Below are positions 40,520 through 49,698 of a DNA stretch of 64,000 nucleotides, piece by piece. The stretch comes from Consotaella salsifontis (GTDB lineage Bacteria > Pseudomonadota > Alphaproteobacteria > Rhizobiales > Rhizobiaceae), in the NCBI RefSeq assembly GCF_900167365.1, contig NZ_FUXL01000013.1:1-64000 (forward strand), read 5' to 3'. Below the pieces are notes generated by a model. It searched no databases. It was not told the origin of the DNA and saw only the letters and a list, made by a program, of their open reading frames with translations. The translations under genes and the position numbers were made by a program. Numbering within the stretch: the first letter of the stretch is position 1; every line of letters starts with the position of its first letter.

Positions 40520-40728
40520 GGCAGGCGGGCCTTTCGCGATTGACGCTTCCATCGTCGGCGCACATGGACGGCGCCAATCAAGGCCCTAACTCTTCAACGT
40601 TGTGCCAGCCTAACGTGCGCCGCTTTCAAGACGCTCAGACTTTCGCACTTGCGAAATCATCCTTGCCACCGCACTTTCGCGGCAGCGCGGGGAGCGTGAA
40701 TCGCTGCACTTCATGAGGAGAGATATCC

Positions 40729-43700
40729 TTGCCCATTCGCAAGTTGCTTGTCGCCAACCGGTCAGAGATCGCCATCCGGGTGTTCCGGGCCGCCAATGAA
40801 CTGGGTCTTCGAACGGTCGCGATCTGGGCGGAAGAAGACAAATTGGCGCTCCACAGGTTCAAGGCCGACGAGTCTTATGAAGTGGGTCGGGGACCGCACC
40901 TGGCGCGGCCTCTCGGGCCGGTGGAATCCTATCTCTCCATCGAGGAGGTGATACGGGTCGCCAAGCTCTCGGGCGCCGACGCCATTCATCCGGGCTATGG
41001 CCTTCTCTCGGAAAGCCCCGAATTCGCGCAGGCGTGTGCCGACGCCGGCATTCTCTTCATCGGCCCCTCCCCCGAAACCATGCGCAAGCTCGGCAACAAG
41101 GTGGCGGCGCGCAATCTGGCGGTGGAAGTGGGCGTGCCGGTCGTTCCGGCGACGCCGCCCCTGCCGGACGATCCGGCAGAGATCGAGAAGATGGCGGAGG
41201 CCATCGGCTATCCGTTGATGCTGAAGGCGTCCTGGGGCGGCGGCGGGCGCGGCATGCGCGTCGTACGCTCCGACGCCGACCTTGCGCGCGAGGTGATCGA
41301 GGCCAAGCGCGAGGCCAAGGCGGCCTTCGGCAAGGACGAGGTCTATCTCGAAAAGCTCGTGGAGCGCGCCCGCCACATCGAGGTACAGATCCTCGGCGAC
41401 AAATACGGCACGGTGGTCGACCTCTTCGAGCGCGATTGCTCGATCCAGCGGCGCAACCAGAAGGTCGTGGAGCGCGCGCCCGCGCCTTACCTGTCCGACG
41501 AGAAGCGGCGCGAGGTGGCGGCCTACGCCCGCAAGATCGCCGAGGCGACCGACTACGTCGGAGCCGGCACGGTCGAATTCCTCATGGATGCCGACAGCGA
41601 CGAGTTCTACTTCATCGAAGTCAACCCGCGCATCCAGGTCGAGCACACCGTCACCGAGGAGGTGACGGGCATCGACATCGTCAAGGCGCAGATCCACCTC
41701 CTCGACGGCCTCGCCATCGGCGCGCCGGGATCAGGCGTCCCGGCCCAGAAGGACATCCGCCTCAACGGCCATGCCCTCCAGTGCCGCATCACCACGCAGG
41801 ACCCCGAGCAGGACTTCATTCCCGACTATGGCCGGATCACCGCCTATCGCGGCGCCACCGGCTTCGGCATCCGCCTCGATGGCGGCACGGCCTATACCGG
41901 CGCGGTCATCACCCGCTTCTATGATCCGCTTCTGGAAAAGGTGACGGCCTGGGCGCCGACGCCGGAAGAGGCGATCGCGCGGATGCACCGGGCGCTGCGC
42001 GAGTTCCGCATCCGGGGCGTGGCCACCAACCTGACCTTTCTCGAGGCGATCATCACCCACGAGAAGTTCAAGGCCAACCAATACACCACCCGCTTCATCG
42101 ACGAGACACCTGAGCTCTTCCATCGAACCAAGCGGCGCGACCGCGCGACGAAGCTGCTGACCTATCTCGCCGACGTCTCGGTGAACGGCCACCCCGAGAC
42201 CCGCGACCGTCCGCGACCGGACCCGCAGATCGCCCGGCCCATCGCCCCGGTCTTCGATCTTCCGCTCATCGAGGGCACGCGCCAGAAATTCGACGAGCTC
42301 GGGGCGACGGGCTTCGCCGAATGGATGCGAGCGGAAAAGCGCGTCCTCGTCACCGACACCACGATGCGCGACGGCCATCAGTCGCTATTGGCGACGCGCA
42401 TGCGCACCCACGACATCGCGCAGATCGCCGACGCCTATGCGCGAGCGCTGCCGCAGTTGCTCTCGCTGGAGTGCTGGGGGGGCGCCACTTTCGACGTCGC
42501 CATGCGCTTCCTCACCGAGGACCCGTGGGAGCGACTCGCTCTCATCCGCGAAAAGGCACCGAACATCCTGCTTCAGATGCTGCTGCGCGGCTCCAACGGC
42601 GTCGGCTACACCAACTATCCCGACAATGTGGTGAAGCGCTTCGTCGCCGAGGCCGCGAAGGGCGGCATCGACCTCTTCCGCGTGTTCGACTGCCTCAACT
42701 GGGTCGAGAACATGCGCGTGTCGATGGACGCGGTGATCGAGTCGGGCAAGCTCTGCGAGGGCACCTTCTGCTACACCGCCGACATCTTCGACGCCTCGCG
42801 CCCGAAATACGACCTCAAATACTACGTCTCCCTCGCCAAAGAGCTGGAGGCGGCGGGCGCCCATATCCTCGGCGTCAAGGACATGGCCGGCGTCATGCGG
42901 CCTGCGGCGGCCCGCGCTCTGTTCAAGGCCCTGAAGGAGGAGGTGGGCCTGCCGATCCACTTCCACACCCACGATACGTCCGGCATTGGCGGCGCGACCA
43001 TCCTCGCCGCCGTCGAAGCGGGCGTCGATGCGGTGGACGCGGCCATGGATGCCTTCTCCGGCAATACCTCGCAACCCTGCCTCGGCTCCATCGTCGAAGC
43101 GCTCGCCGATGGCGATCGGGCCACGGACCTTTCGGCCGAGGCCATCCGGCGCATCTCCTTCTATTGGGAGGCGGTGCGCAACCAGTACGCCGCCTTTGAG
43201 AGCAACCTCAAGGGTCCGGCCTCCGAGGTCTATCTCCACGAGATGCCGGGCGGCCAGTTCACCAACCTCAAGGAACAGGCCCGCTCGCTCGGCCTTGAGA
43301 CGCGTTGGCACGAGGTCGCCCAGACCTATGCCGACGTCAACAAGATGTTCGGCGACATCATCAAGGTCACACCGTCTTCCAAGGTGGTCGGCGACATGGC
43401 CCTGCTGATGGTCAGCCAGGATCTCTCGGTCGCCGACGTGCTCGATCCCAAGCGCGACGTCGCCTTCCCCGATTCGGTCGTGGCGATGATGCGCGGAGAT
43501 CTTGGCCAGCCGCCCTCGGGATGGCCCAAGGACATCCAGAAGAAGGTGCTGAAGGGTGAGACGCCGACGACGGCGCGGCCCGGCTCACTGATCGCGCCGG
43601 CCGACATGGACGCCAAGCGCCGCGAGCTGGAAGAGAAGATCGGACGCGAGGCGAGCGACGAGGAATTCGCCGCCTATCTCATGTATCCGAAGGTCTTCCT

Positions 43701-44196
43701 CGACTTTGTCGCCGCGTCCGATACCTATGGTCCGGTCTCCATCCTGCCGACGCCCAACTATTTCTACGGTATGGATCAGGACGAGGAGATTCAGGTCGAG
43801 CTGGAACGCGGCAAGACCATGATCGTGCGTTGCACGGGCATCACCGAGACGGATGAAGAGGGCATGCGCGCCGCTCTCTTCGAGCTCAACGGCCAGCCGC
43901 GCCGCATCAAGGTGCCGGATCGCGTCCATGGCGCGGCCGGCGCCGGGGTGCGGGCGAAGGCCGAGGCCTCCAATCCGCTTCATGTCGGCGCGCCCATGCC
44001 TGGCGTGATCTCCACGCTTGGCGTTGCGCCGGGTCAGGCGGTGAAGTCCGGCGATGTGCTCTGTTCGATCGAGGCGATGAAGATGGAGACCGCGATCCAT
44101 GCCGAACGCGACGGTGTCATCGCCGAAGTCAACGTGAAGCTCGGTGCCCAGGTCGACGCCAAGGACCTTCTGGTGGTCTACGCCGCCGAAGGCTGA
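40729..44196 (+). CDS. pyc: Pyruvate carboxylase
   Basis: A 1155-residue single-chain biotin enzyme that carboxylates pyruvate to oxaloacetate for anaplerosis. Domain order is biotin carboxylase (about 1-460: ATP-grasp with SWGGGGRGMRVV, RDCSIQRRNQKVVE, EVNPRIQVEHTVTE), carboxyltransferase (about 535-1000: VTDTTMRDGHQSLLATRMR with metal ligands, and HFHTHDTSG), then the biotinyl domain with EAMKMET and biotinylated Lys1118. The start is a TTG at 40729 with GAGGAG at 40715-40720 and an 8-nt spacer; translation gives MPIRKLLVANRSEIAIRV, exactly the family start. It is monocistronic and followed by a good terminator. Confidence 0.97.
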   Translation: MPIRKLLVANRSEIAIRVFRAANELGLRTVAIWAEEDKLALHRFKADESYEVGRGPHLARPLGPVESYLSIEEVIRVAKLSGADAIHPGYGLLSESPEFAQACADAGILFIGPSPETMRKLGNKVAARNLAVEVGVPVVPATPPLPDDPAEIEKMAEAIGYPLMLKASWGGGGRGMRVVRSDADLAREVIEAKREAKAAFGKDEVYLEKLVERARHIEVQILGDKYGTVVDLFERDCSIQRRNQKVVERAPAPYLSDEKRREVAAYARKIAEATDYVGAGTVEFLMDADSDEFYFIEVNPRIQVEHTVTEEVTGIDIVKAQIHLLDGLAIGAPGSGVPAQKDIRLNGHALQCRITTQDPEQDFIPDYGRITAYRGATGFGIRLDGGTAYTGAVITRFYDPLLEKVTAWAPTPEEAIARMHRALREFRIRGVATNLTFLEAIITHEKFKANQYTTRFIDETPELFHRTKRRDRATKLLTYLADVSVNGHPETRDRPRPDPQIARPIAPVFDLPLIEGTRQKFDELGATGFAEWMRAEKRVLVTDTTMRDGHQSLLATRMRTHDIAQIADAYARALPQLLSLECWGGATFDVAMRFLTEDPWERLALIREKAPNILLQMLLRGSNGVGYTNYPDNVVKRFVAEAAKGGIDLFRVFDCLNWVENMRVSMDAVIESGKLCEGTFCYTADIFDASRPKYDLKYYVSLAKELEAAGAHILGVKDMAGVMRPAAARALFKALKEEVGLPIHFHTHDTSGIGGATILAAVEAGVDAVDAAMDAFSGNTSQPCLGSIVEALADGDRATDLSAEAIRRISFYWEAVRNQYAAFESNLKGPASEVYLHEMPGGQFTNLKEQARSLGLETRWHEVAQTYADVNKMFGDIIKVTPSSKVVGDMALLMVSQDLSVADVLDPKRDVAFPDSVVAMMRGDLGQPPSGWPKDIQKKVLKGETPTTARPGSLIAPADMDAKRRELEEKIGREASDEEFAAYLMYPKVFLDFVAASDTYGPVSILPTPNYFYGMDQDEEIQVELERGKTMIVRCTGITETDEEGMRAALFELNGQPRRIKVPDRVHGAAGAGVRAKAEASNPLHVGAPMPGVISTLGVAPGQAVKSGDVLCSIEAMKMETAIHAERDGVIAEVNVKLGAQVDAKDLLVVYAAEG

Positions 44197-44225
44197 CGAC
44201 GGAGCCTCAGCCCCATCGTTCCAGC

Positions 44226-44255
44226 GGAAGGCGGCCCTGAGCCGCCTTTCCTTTT
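44226..44255 (+). terminator. Rho-independent terminator of pyc
   Basis: The 8-bp stem aaggcggc (44228-44235) / gccgcctt (44241-44248) has a 5-nt loop and is followed by tcctttt. It starts about 30 nt after the pyc stop and separates pyc from the DeoR-type regulator. Confidence 0.75.
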
Positions 44256-44296
44256 AAAAGGAGCAGTATGCACGTTCTTGCACGTTTCATCCGATT

Positions 44297-44316
44297 CATG
44301 CATGATTGCATGCATG
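44297..44316. promoter_or_regulatory. Palindromic operator-like site over the DeoR regulator start
   Basis: Two self-complementary CATGCATG octamers (44297-44304 and 44309-44316) flank a 4-nt attg spacer, making a near-symmetric 20-bp site. Its right arm contains the ATG (44314) chosen as the regulator start. Just upstream, tgcacgt is directly repeated with a 3-nt spacer (near 44270-44286). DeoR-family repressors commonly bind such repeats in their own control region, so autoregulation is likely but inferred. Confidence 0.5.
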
Positions 44317-45114
44317 TCGATGAGCGAACTCATTCCCCTTGCCGATGCCCGACGCGAGCTGATTCGCGGTCGCCTGCGTGAGGGACGCCCGGTCAAAGCT
44401 GCCGAACTGGCCGCTGAATTCGCGGTATCCGAGGATACTGTTAGGCGCGATCTCCGCGACCTTGCCCGTGCGGGCGAATGCCGCCGGGTCTATGGCGGAG
44501 CGCTCCCCCTGTCGCCCGCCGGCGGCAACTTGACCGAGCGCCGGCGGGAGGCGCCGGGGCGCAAGCGTCTGATCGCGGAAGCCGTTATCCCGCTGATCCC
44601 CCCGGGGTCGACCGTATTCATCGACGCCGGCTCGACGAATGTCCAGGTTGCCTCGTTGGCTTGGCGGTTCCAGCCGCGAACGGTCATTACCAACGCGCCC
44701 TCCATCGCCGCCGTCCTGTCGGAAAACGGTGTGGACGAGATCGTCGTGATCGGCGGGCGTCTCGACCCGGCAACCGGCTCCTGCCTCGGCTCGCGCACAC
44801 TGCGCGAGGTCGAGGGGCTGGCGCCGGACGTCGTCATTCTCGGCGGCTGCGGCATCGCCGCGGACGCGGGCGTCACCGTCTTTTCCAGCGAGGAAGCCGA
44901 AATCAAGCGGACCGTCGCCGCCACGAGCCGCGCGGTCATCGTCACCTCGACCCGCGAGAAGCTTGGCACCGCCGCGCCCTTTGCCATCATGGCGGCGTCA
45001 CGCGTCTCCGCTCTGGTGGTCGAGGCCGATGCCGAGCCCCGTGAGGTTGAGCGCTTTTCGAGGCTGGGCGTCGCCGTGACGCGCGCCGCGCCCGCCACCT
45101 TCGAGGACCAGTGA
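44314..45114 (+). CDS. DeoR/GlpR-family transcriptional regulator
   Basis: A 266-residue regulator. The N-terminal DeoR winged helix-turn-helix is visible (REGRPVKAAELAAEFAVSEDTVRRDLRDLARAG), with the signature RRVYGGAL. The C-terminal sugar-phosphate-isomerase-like sensor domain includes IDAGSTNVQVASLAW and VVIGGRLDPATGSCLG. Effectors of this family are usually phosphorylated sugars; none is indicated here. The start is uncertain: ATG at 44314 or 44320, or farther upstream at 44302 or TTG 44278. The strong AAAAGGAG at 44256-44263 instead points at an out-of-frame ATG (44268). The stop is followed at once by the MFS gene, so the pair is probably one operon. Confidence 0.88.
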   Translation: MSMSELIPLADARRELIRGRLREGRPVKAAELAAEFAVSEDTVRRDLRDLARAGECRRVYGGALPLSPAGGNLTERRREAPGRKRLIAEAVIPLIPPGSTVFIDAGSTNVQVASLAWRFQPRTVITNAPSIAAVLSENGVDEIVVIGGRLDPATGSCLGSRTLREVEGLAPDVVILGGCGIAADAGVTVFSSEEAEIKRTVAATSRAVIVTSTREKLGTAAPFAIMAASRVSALVVEADAEPREVERFSRLGVAVTRAAPATFEDQ

Positions 45115-45119
45115 ATCCG

Positions 45120-46355
45120 ATGGATCAATCTTCCTACTCTTTCCGGGCCGGAGAGACGGCTGTCGTTCGTCGCATTACGCCGGAACGAGTGGCTGTCTGC
45201 GCAGCGTTCTTCGCCAATGGCTTCTTTACCGGCAGTTGGGCAACGCAAATTCCGATGCTGGCCGCGCGCCTCAATATCGACAACACGGTTCTCGGCACGA
45301 TCATCCTGCTCTTCGGCCTTGGAGCGATCGGCACCATGCCTCTGGTGGGCGGGCTCATCGGCCGGCTTGGGTCGCGGCGCATCATGATCACCGGGGGCGT
45401 CCTCCTCGCGCTCGGCCTGCCCTCGATCGCCTCGGCACCGGGGCTTTGGGCGGTTGCTGTCGCCGCGGCCTATGCCGGCGCGACGACGGGCAGCATGGAT
45501 GTCGCGATGAATGCTAACGCGGTAGCCCTCGAGAAGCGCCTCCCCTTTGCCATCATGTCCTCCTGCCACGGCTTCTGGAGCCTCGGCGGCCTTGCCGGCG
45601 CCAGCGTCGGCGGAGTGCTCATCGCTACGCTTGGCACCCTCGGCCACGCGCTCTTGGTCGGAGGCGTGATCCTGCTGCTCATCGCGTTGGTGGTTCGCCG
45701 CGCCCTGGAGGATCGCGGCTCGTCTTTGACGGCCGCGAAGGAGGAATCGACTGCCGTGCCTTCCGACACGGACGACCGCGGCTCGACCTCCTCCCGCCCC
45801 ATCCTCATCGCCACCGCGGTTGGCCTTTTTGCGCTCCTGTGCATGGTTCCGGAAGGCGCCGTTCTGGATTGGGGTGCGATCTTCGTTCGGCGGGACCTTG
45901 GCGTCAGCGTCGCGCTGTCCGGGTTCGCCTTCGCCTCATTCTCGCTTTCCATGGCGGCGTTCCGCTTTGCCGGCGACGGATTGCGCGACCGCTTCGGAGC
46001 TGTCAGGGTCACGCGCTTTTCCACGCTTGCCGCCGCTGCCGGTCTCGTGGTCGCGGCCTGCTCGGTAAACCTCGCCATGGCCTGTCTCGGCTTCGCCCTC
46101 ATGGGCGTCGGCGTTTCCAACCTCGTTCCCATCGCCTTTTCCGCGGCCGGCAACGTCCGGGGCCTGAGACCGGGCGTCGGGCTCGGGATCGTTTCCACCG
46201 TCGGTTATTCCGGCATCCTGCTCGCCCCTGCACCGATTGGGTATCTGACGGAGAGGATCGGCTTCCCGACGGTCTTCATCGCGTTGTCCGTGCTGCTCGT
46301 CGGCGGCTTCTTCAGCGCTCGCCTCTTGGGGATCGCCGACCGTCCGCAGCCATGA
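45120..46355 (+). CDS. MFS transporter (YbjJ-like)
   Basis: A 411-residue major facilitator with about 12 membrane segments. The cytoplasmic loop 2-3 motif is GLIGRLGSRRIMITGG (GxLxxRxGxRR), and the central loop after the sixth helix is hydrophilic (ALEDRGSSLTAAKEE, then Asp/Ser-rich). The sequence SMDVAMNANAVALEKR is characteristic of the YbjJ/FucP-like subgroup, whose substrates are mostly unknown, with sugars or small metabolites suggested. The ATG at 45120 has GAGGA about 12 nt upstream; a GTG at 45111 overlapping the regulator stop (GTGA) is the alternative. Coupling to the DeoR-type gene suggests control by it. Confidence 0.87.
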   Translation: MDQSSYSFRAGETAVVRRITPERVAVCAAFFANGFFTGSWATQIPMLAARLNIDNTVLGTIILLFGLGAIGTMPLVGGLIGRLGSRRIMITGGVLLALGLPSIASAPGLWAVAVAAAYAGATTGSMDVAMNANAVALEKRLPFAIMSSCHGFWSLGGLAGASVGGVLIATLGTLGHALLVGGVILLLIALVVRRALEDRGSSLTAAKEESTAVPSDTDDRGSTSSRPILIATAVGLFALLCMVPEGAVLDWGAIFVRRDLGVSVALSGFAFASFSLSMAAFRFAGDGLRDRFGAVRVTRFSTLAAAAGLVVAACSVNLAMACLGFALMGVGVSNLVPIAFSAAGNVRGLRPGVGLGIVSTVGYSGILLAPAPIGYLTERIGFPTVFIALSVLLVGGFFSARLLGIADRPQP

Positions 46356-46539
46356 AGACATGGGGAGGCGAAGCTTCCCCCATTGAAGAGCGCGGTTCTC
46401 GGGTGCGTCGCCGCTCAGGAAGACTTTGTTTGCCATTTTCCCAACGGAAGCCCGACCACAAGGCGGAATTGTTTTTTCGTTGACTGGCTCGTGCTTGGAT
46501 TAGGACCAGAGGTTGAAATAGTCGCCGTGGGGAAAAGCG

Positions 46540-46965
46540 ATGCGCTTTGGTCTTTTGGGCTTTCTGGTCTGTATTCTTGTCGCCGCTCTTGCCGGACCTG
46601 CGTCCGCTGGCATTACGGCGCGCATCGACATCTCAAGTCAGGTGATGAACGTCTATGAGGATGGCGAGCTGACCTATACCTGGCCGGTCTCCACGGCACG
46701 GCGCGGCTATCATACGCCGACAGGAACCTACCGTGCCCAGCGCATCCATAAGATGTGGTATTCGCGCAAGTACGACATGTCGCCGATGCCGTATTCGGTG
46801 TTCTTCAAAGGCGGCTATGCCATCCACGGCACCAATGCCCTGCGCAGCCTCGGCCGCCCCGCCTCTCACGGCTGTGTGCGGCTTCATCCCGCCAATGCGC
46901 GAATCTTCTACGGGCTGGTTCGTAGCAGTGGCATGGAGAACACCCGCATCGAGATCACGCGCTAA
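46540..46965 (+). CDS. L,D-transpeptidase (YkuD family)
   Basis: A 141-residue secreted protein. Residues 1-23 are a signal peptide (MRFGLLGFLVCILVAALAGPASA). The YkuD catalytic core follows, with His96 in YAIHGTNALRSLG and Cys112 in ASHGCVRLHP (SHGCVR). Such enzymes make 3-3 cross-links in peptidoglycan or attach proteins to it in the periplasm. It is small for the family, containing little beyond the core domain. The gene stands alone with a strong terminator 45 nt after its stop. A lytic transglycosylase is encoded 1.8 kb further on. Confidence 0.93.
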   Translation: MRFGLLGFLVCILVAALAGPASAGITARIDISSQVMNVYEDGELTYTWPVSTARRGYHTPTGTYRAQRIHKMWYSRKYDMSPMPYSVFFKGGYAIHGTNALRSLGRPASHGCVRLHPANARIFYGLVRSSGMENTRIEITR

Positions 46966-47010
46966 TCGCCGGCACCGCAGCGCGCTTCGGCGCTCCACGA
47001 ATGCCAACTG

Positions 47011-47047
47011 AAAAGCCTCCCGGCGCTAGGCACCGGGAGGCTTTTTT
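47011..47047 (+). terminator. Rho-independent terminator of the L,D-transpeptidase gene
   Basis: A perfect 13-bp stem (47011-47023 with 47033-47045; core gcctcccgg/ccgggaggc) has a 9-nt loop. It ends in a run of six T. With A-rich flanks on the 5' side it could also act on the minus strand for the DUF3309 gene. Confidence 0.9.
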
Positions 47048-47097
47048 CGTTCACGGGTGGACTTGCCGTCCGCCGCCGATTGGATCGCGGCTCGGCG

Positions 47098-47256
47098 TCA
47101 GATCCGGCCCATCAATAGCAGGATGATGATGACGATCAGGATGACGCCGAGAATACCGGACGGGCCGTATCCCCAACCGCGCGAATAGGGCCAGGAGGGC
47201 ACCGCGCCGATGAGGAGAAGAATGAGGATGATGATGAGAATTGTACCGAGGGACAT
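47098..47256 (-). CDS. DUF3309 small membrane protein
   Basis: A 52-residue hydrophobic protein: MSLGTILIIILILLLIG, then AVPSWPYSRGWGYGPSG, then a second hydrophobic run ending LLLMGRI. Two membrane segments around a short Trp/Tyr/Gly turn are diagnostic of DUF3309, a family with no assigned function that is frequent in alpha- and betaproteobacteria. AAGGAAG lies 7 nt before the ATG at 47256, a strong ribosome-binding site. It is monocistronic, divergent from ispG and convergent with the L,D-transpeptidase gene. Confidence 0.85.
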   Translation of the reverse strand: MSLGTILIIILILLLIGAVPSWPYSRGWGYGPSGILGVILIVIIILLLMGRI

Positions 47257-47477
47257 GGCAGAGCTTCCTTGAACGCGGAGCCTTGGTTGGTCGGCCAATA
47301 AACTCCGGTCCGGCCAGGAAGTTCCCATTTTCGCCACGATTGTTGCTCGGCAACTTTCGCGGCGGTCACGTCGCGCGTCCCCGTGATTTGACAACAGCGC
47401 CGGAAAGCGCCACCTCGGAAGACGACCGGCCCCTAAGGCCGGCTTCGTTCTGTCCGGACATTCATGGACCTTGACCA

Positions 47478-48743
47478 ATGAACATCGAGGCCTCGCATTC
47501 CGAGCGTGATGCGGCTCCCTTGCCGCGCCGGCGCACCGTCGGCGTTTCGGTCGGCGGCGTCATGGTGGGCGCCGATGCGCCCGTCGTCGTTCAGTCGATG
47601 ACCAACACCGATACCGCCGATGCCGATTCGACCGTCGCACAGGTGGCGGCCCTCGCCCGCGCCGGCTCCGAGATCGTGCGCATCACCGTCGACCGGGACG
47701 AATCGGCCGCCGCCGTGCCTCACATCCGTGAACGGCTGGAGCGCCTCGGCATCTTTGTGCCCCTGGTCGGCGATTTCCATTATATCGGCCATAAGCTTCT
47801 GGCCGATCATCCGGCCTGCGCCGAAGCCTTAGCGAAATATCGCATCAATCCCGGCAATGTCGGCTTCAAGGACAAGAAGGACCGGCAGTTTGTCCAGATC
47901 GTCGAGATGGCGATCCGCTATGACAAGCCGGTGCGGATCGGCGTTAACTGGGGCTCGCTCGATCAGGAGCTCCTGACGCGCCTCATGGACGAGAACCAGC
48001 GGCTTCCCCGCCCGCTCTCGGCCCGCGCAGTGACACGCGAGGCGATCATCCAGTCGGCGCTTCTTTCGGCGGCGCTCGCCGAGGAGACAGGCCTTTCCCG
48101 CGACAAGATCATCCTGTCGGCCAAGGTCAGCCAGGTGCAGGACCTCATCGCCGTCTACCGCGATCTTTCCGCCCGCACGGATCATGCCCTCCATCTCGGC
48201 CTCACCGAGGCGGGAATGGGAACCAAGGGCATCGTCGCCTCTTCCGCCGCCATGGGCATTCTGCTTCAGGAGGGCATCGGCGACACCATTCGCGTCTCGC
48301 TGACGCCGGAGCCCGGCGGCGACCGGACGCGCGAGGTGCAGGTGGCCCAGGAGCTGCTCCAGGTCATGGGCTTCCGCCAGTTCGTTCCCGTGGTCGCCGC
48401 CTGTCCGGGATGCGGGCGCACGACCTCCACCGTCTTTCAGGAGCTCGCCGAGGCGATCCAGTCGGACCTTCGCAAGAACATGCCGCTCTGGCGCGAGAAA
48501 TATCCCGGTGTCGAGGCACTCAACGTCGCGGTGATGGGCTGCATCGTCAACGGCCCCGGCGAATCGAAGCACGCCGATATCGGCATTTCCCTGCCGGGTA
48601 CCGGAGAGACGCCGGCGGCGCCTGTCTTCGTCGACGGCAAGAAGGTGGCGACCTTGCGCGGGCCATCCATCGCGGCCGATTTCCAGGTGATGGTTGCCGA
48701 TTATATCGAGCGGCGCTTCGGGAGACCGCAGGCAGCCGAGTGA
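47478..48743 (+). CDS. ispG: 4-hydroxy-3-methylbut-2-enyl-diphosphate synthase
   Basis: A 421-residue iron-sulfur enzyme of the MEP isoprenoid pathway that reductively converts MEcPP to HMBPP. The TIM-barrel start is [21 protein letters not shown]. The [4Fe-4S] ligands are Cys309 and Cys312 (CPGCGR), Cys355 ([10 protein letters not shown]) and Glu362. The ATG at 47478 gives a short extra N-terminus before the conserved core. The stop is followed 2 nt later by the lytic transglycosylase ATG, so the two genes are probably co-transcribed. Confidence 0.96.
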   Translation: MNIEASHSERDAAPLPRRRTVGVSVGGVMVGADAPVVVQSMTNTDTADADSTVAQVAALARAGSEIVRITVDRDESAAAVPHIRERLERLGIFVPLVGDFHYIGHKLLADHPACAEALAKYRINPGNVGFKDKKDRQFVQIVEMAIRYDKPVRIGVNWGSLDQELLTRLMDENQRLPRPLSARAVTREAIIQSALLSAALAEETGLSRDKIILSAKVSQVQDLIAVYRDLSARTDHALHLGLTEAGMGTKGIVASSAAMGILLQEGIGDTIRVSLTPEPGGDRTREVQVAQELLQVMGFRQFVPVVAACPGCGRTTSTVFQELAEAIQSDLRKNMPLWREKYPGVEALNVAVMGCIVNGPGESKHADIGISLPGTGETPAAPVFVDGKKVATLRGPSIAADFQVMVADYIERRFGRPQAAE

Positions 48744-48745
48744 GA

Positions 48746-49678
48746 ATGGCCGACGGGTTGCAGCGTTTGATGCGCCATCATCGCGTGAGAGGCCTCCTCG
48801 TGCTGACGCTTGTGCTGATGATGGCCGCGCCGGCCGCCCGTGCTGCTCCCGCCGAGCCGAATGCGACGCCTGACGCGGCGCAAGCCGAGGCTCCTGCGGC
48901 GGCGGAAAAGGAGGGACCACCCCCCGGACCGCCGGAGATCTGCAAGCTGATCAAGGCGAATGCGGACGTCGCCGGCATGTCGCCGGCTTTCTTCGCCCGG
49001 CTGATCTGGAAGGAGAGCCGCTTCGATTCCAAGGCCGTCTCGCCCGTCGGCGCGCAAGGCATCGCCCAGTTCATGCCCTACACCGCCAAGGAGCGCGGGC
49101 TGGCCGATCCCTATGACCTGGAGGAGGCGATCCGGCATTCGGCCCTCTACCTCGCCGACCTGAAGAGCGAACTCGGCAACTGGGGTCTCGCGGCGGCAGC
49201 CTATAACGGCGGCATCAACCGAGTGAAGGGCTGGATGGCGAGCGGCGGGTCCCTGCCCTTCGAGACCGAGGATTACGTCCTTTCCATCACGGCCCGATCG
49301 GCCGACTGGTTCCTCGATGACGGGCACGAGGTGGAGGAGCGGCCGCTCGAGGAGGGGAAGGATTTCCAGGAAGCCTGCGAGCGCCTGCCGGTCGTCAAGA
49401 CGCGCGCCCTCGTCGCCTCGGCGCCGATGCAGCCCTGGGGCGTTCAGGTCGCCGGAAACTTCCGCCAGGACGTGGCGATGCGCATCTACCGGGCAACGGC
49501 ACAGCGTTACCCGTCGGTCCTCGGAGGGCGCGACCCCATTGTCATGCGCGCGCGAAACGGCATCGGCCGCCGCTCCATCTACGCCGTGAGGATCGGCGCG
49601 GACAGCAGGGCGGAAGCCGATGCTCTTTGCGGCAAGCTCAAGGCCGCGGGAGGCGCCTGCGTCGTCTATAAGAACTGA
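48746..49678 (+). CDS. Lytic transglycosylase (SLT) with C-terminal SPOR-like domain
   Basis: A 310-residue periplasmic muramidase-like enzyme. The signal sequence is GLLVLTLVLMMAAPAARA (about 16-33), followed by an Ala/Pro-rich linker. The SLT domain has catalytic Glu90 in LIWKESRFDSKAVSPVGAQG, then AQFMPYTAKERGL and AAAYNGGINRVKGW. A C-terminal SPOR-like module (IYAVRIGADSRAEADALCGKL, ending GACVVYKN) would bind denuded septal glycan. The ATG at 48746 was chosen; ATG 48770 (MRHHRVRG) is an alternative with a more typical signal-peptide length. Confidence 0.9.
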   Translation: MADGLQRLMRHHRVRGLLVLTLVLMMAAPAARAAPAEPNATPDAAQAEAPAAAEKEGPPPGPPEICKLIKANADVAGMSPAFFARLIWKESRFDSKAVSPVGAQGIAQFMPYTAKERGLADPYDLEEAIRHSALYLADLKSELGNWGLAAAAYNGGINRVKGWMASGGSLPFETEDYVLSITARSADWFLDDGHEVEERPLEEGKDFQEACERLPVVKTRALVASAPMQPWGVQVAGNFRQDVAMRIYRATAQRYPSVLGGRDPIVMRARNGIGRRSIYAVRIGADSRAEADALCGKLKAAGGACVVYKN

Positions 49679-49698
49679 CGACCGTCAGGGCCGCCCCC

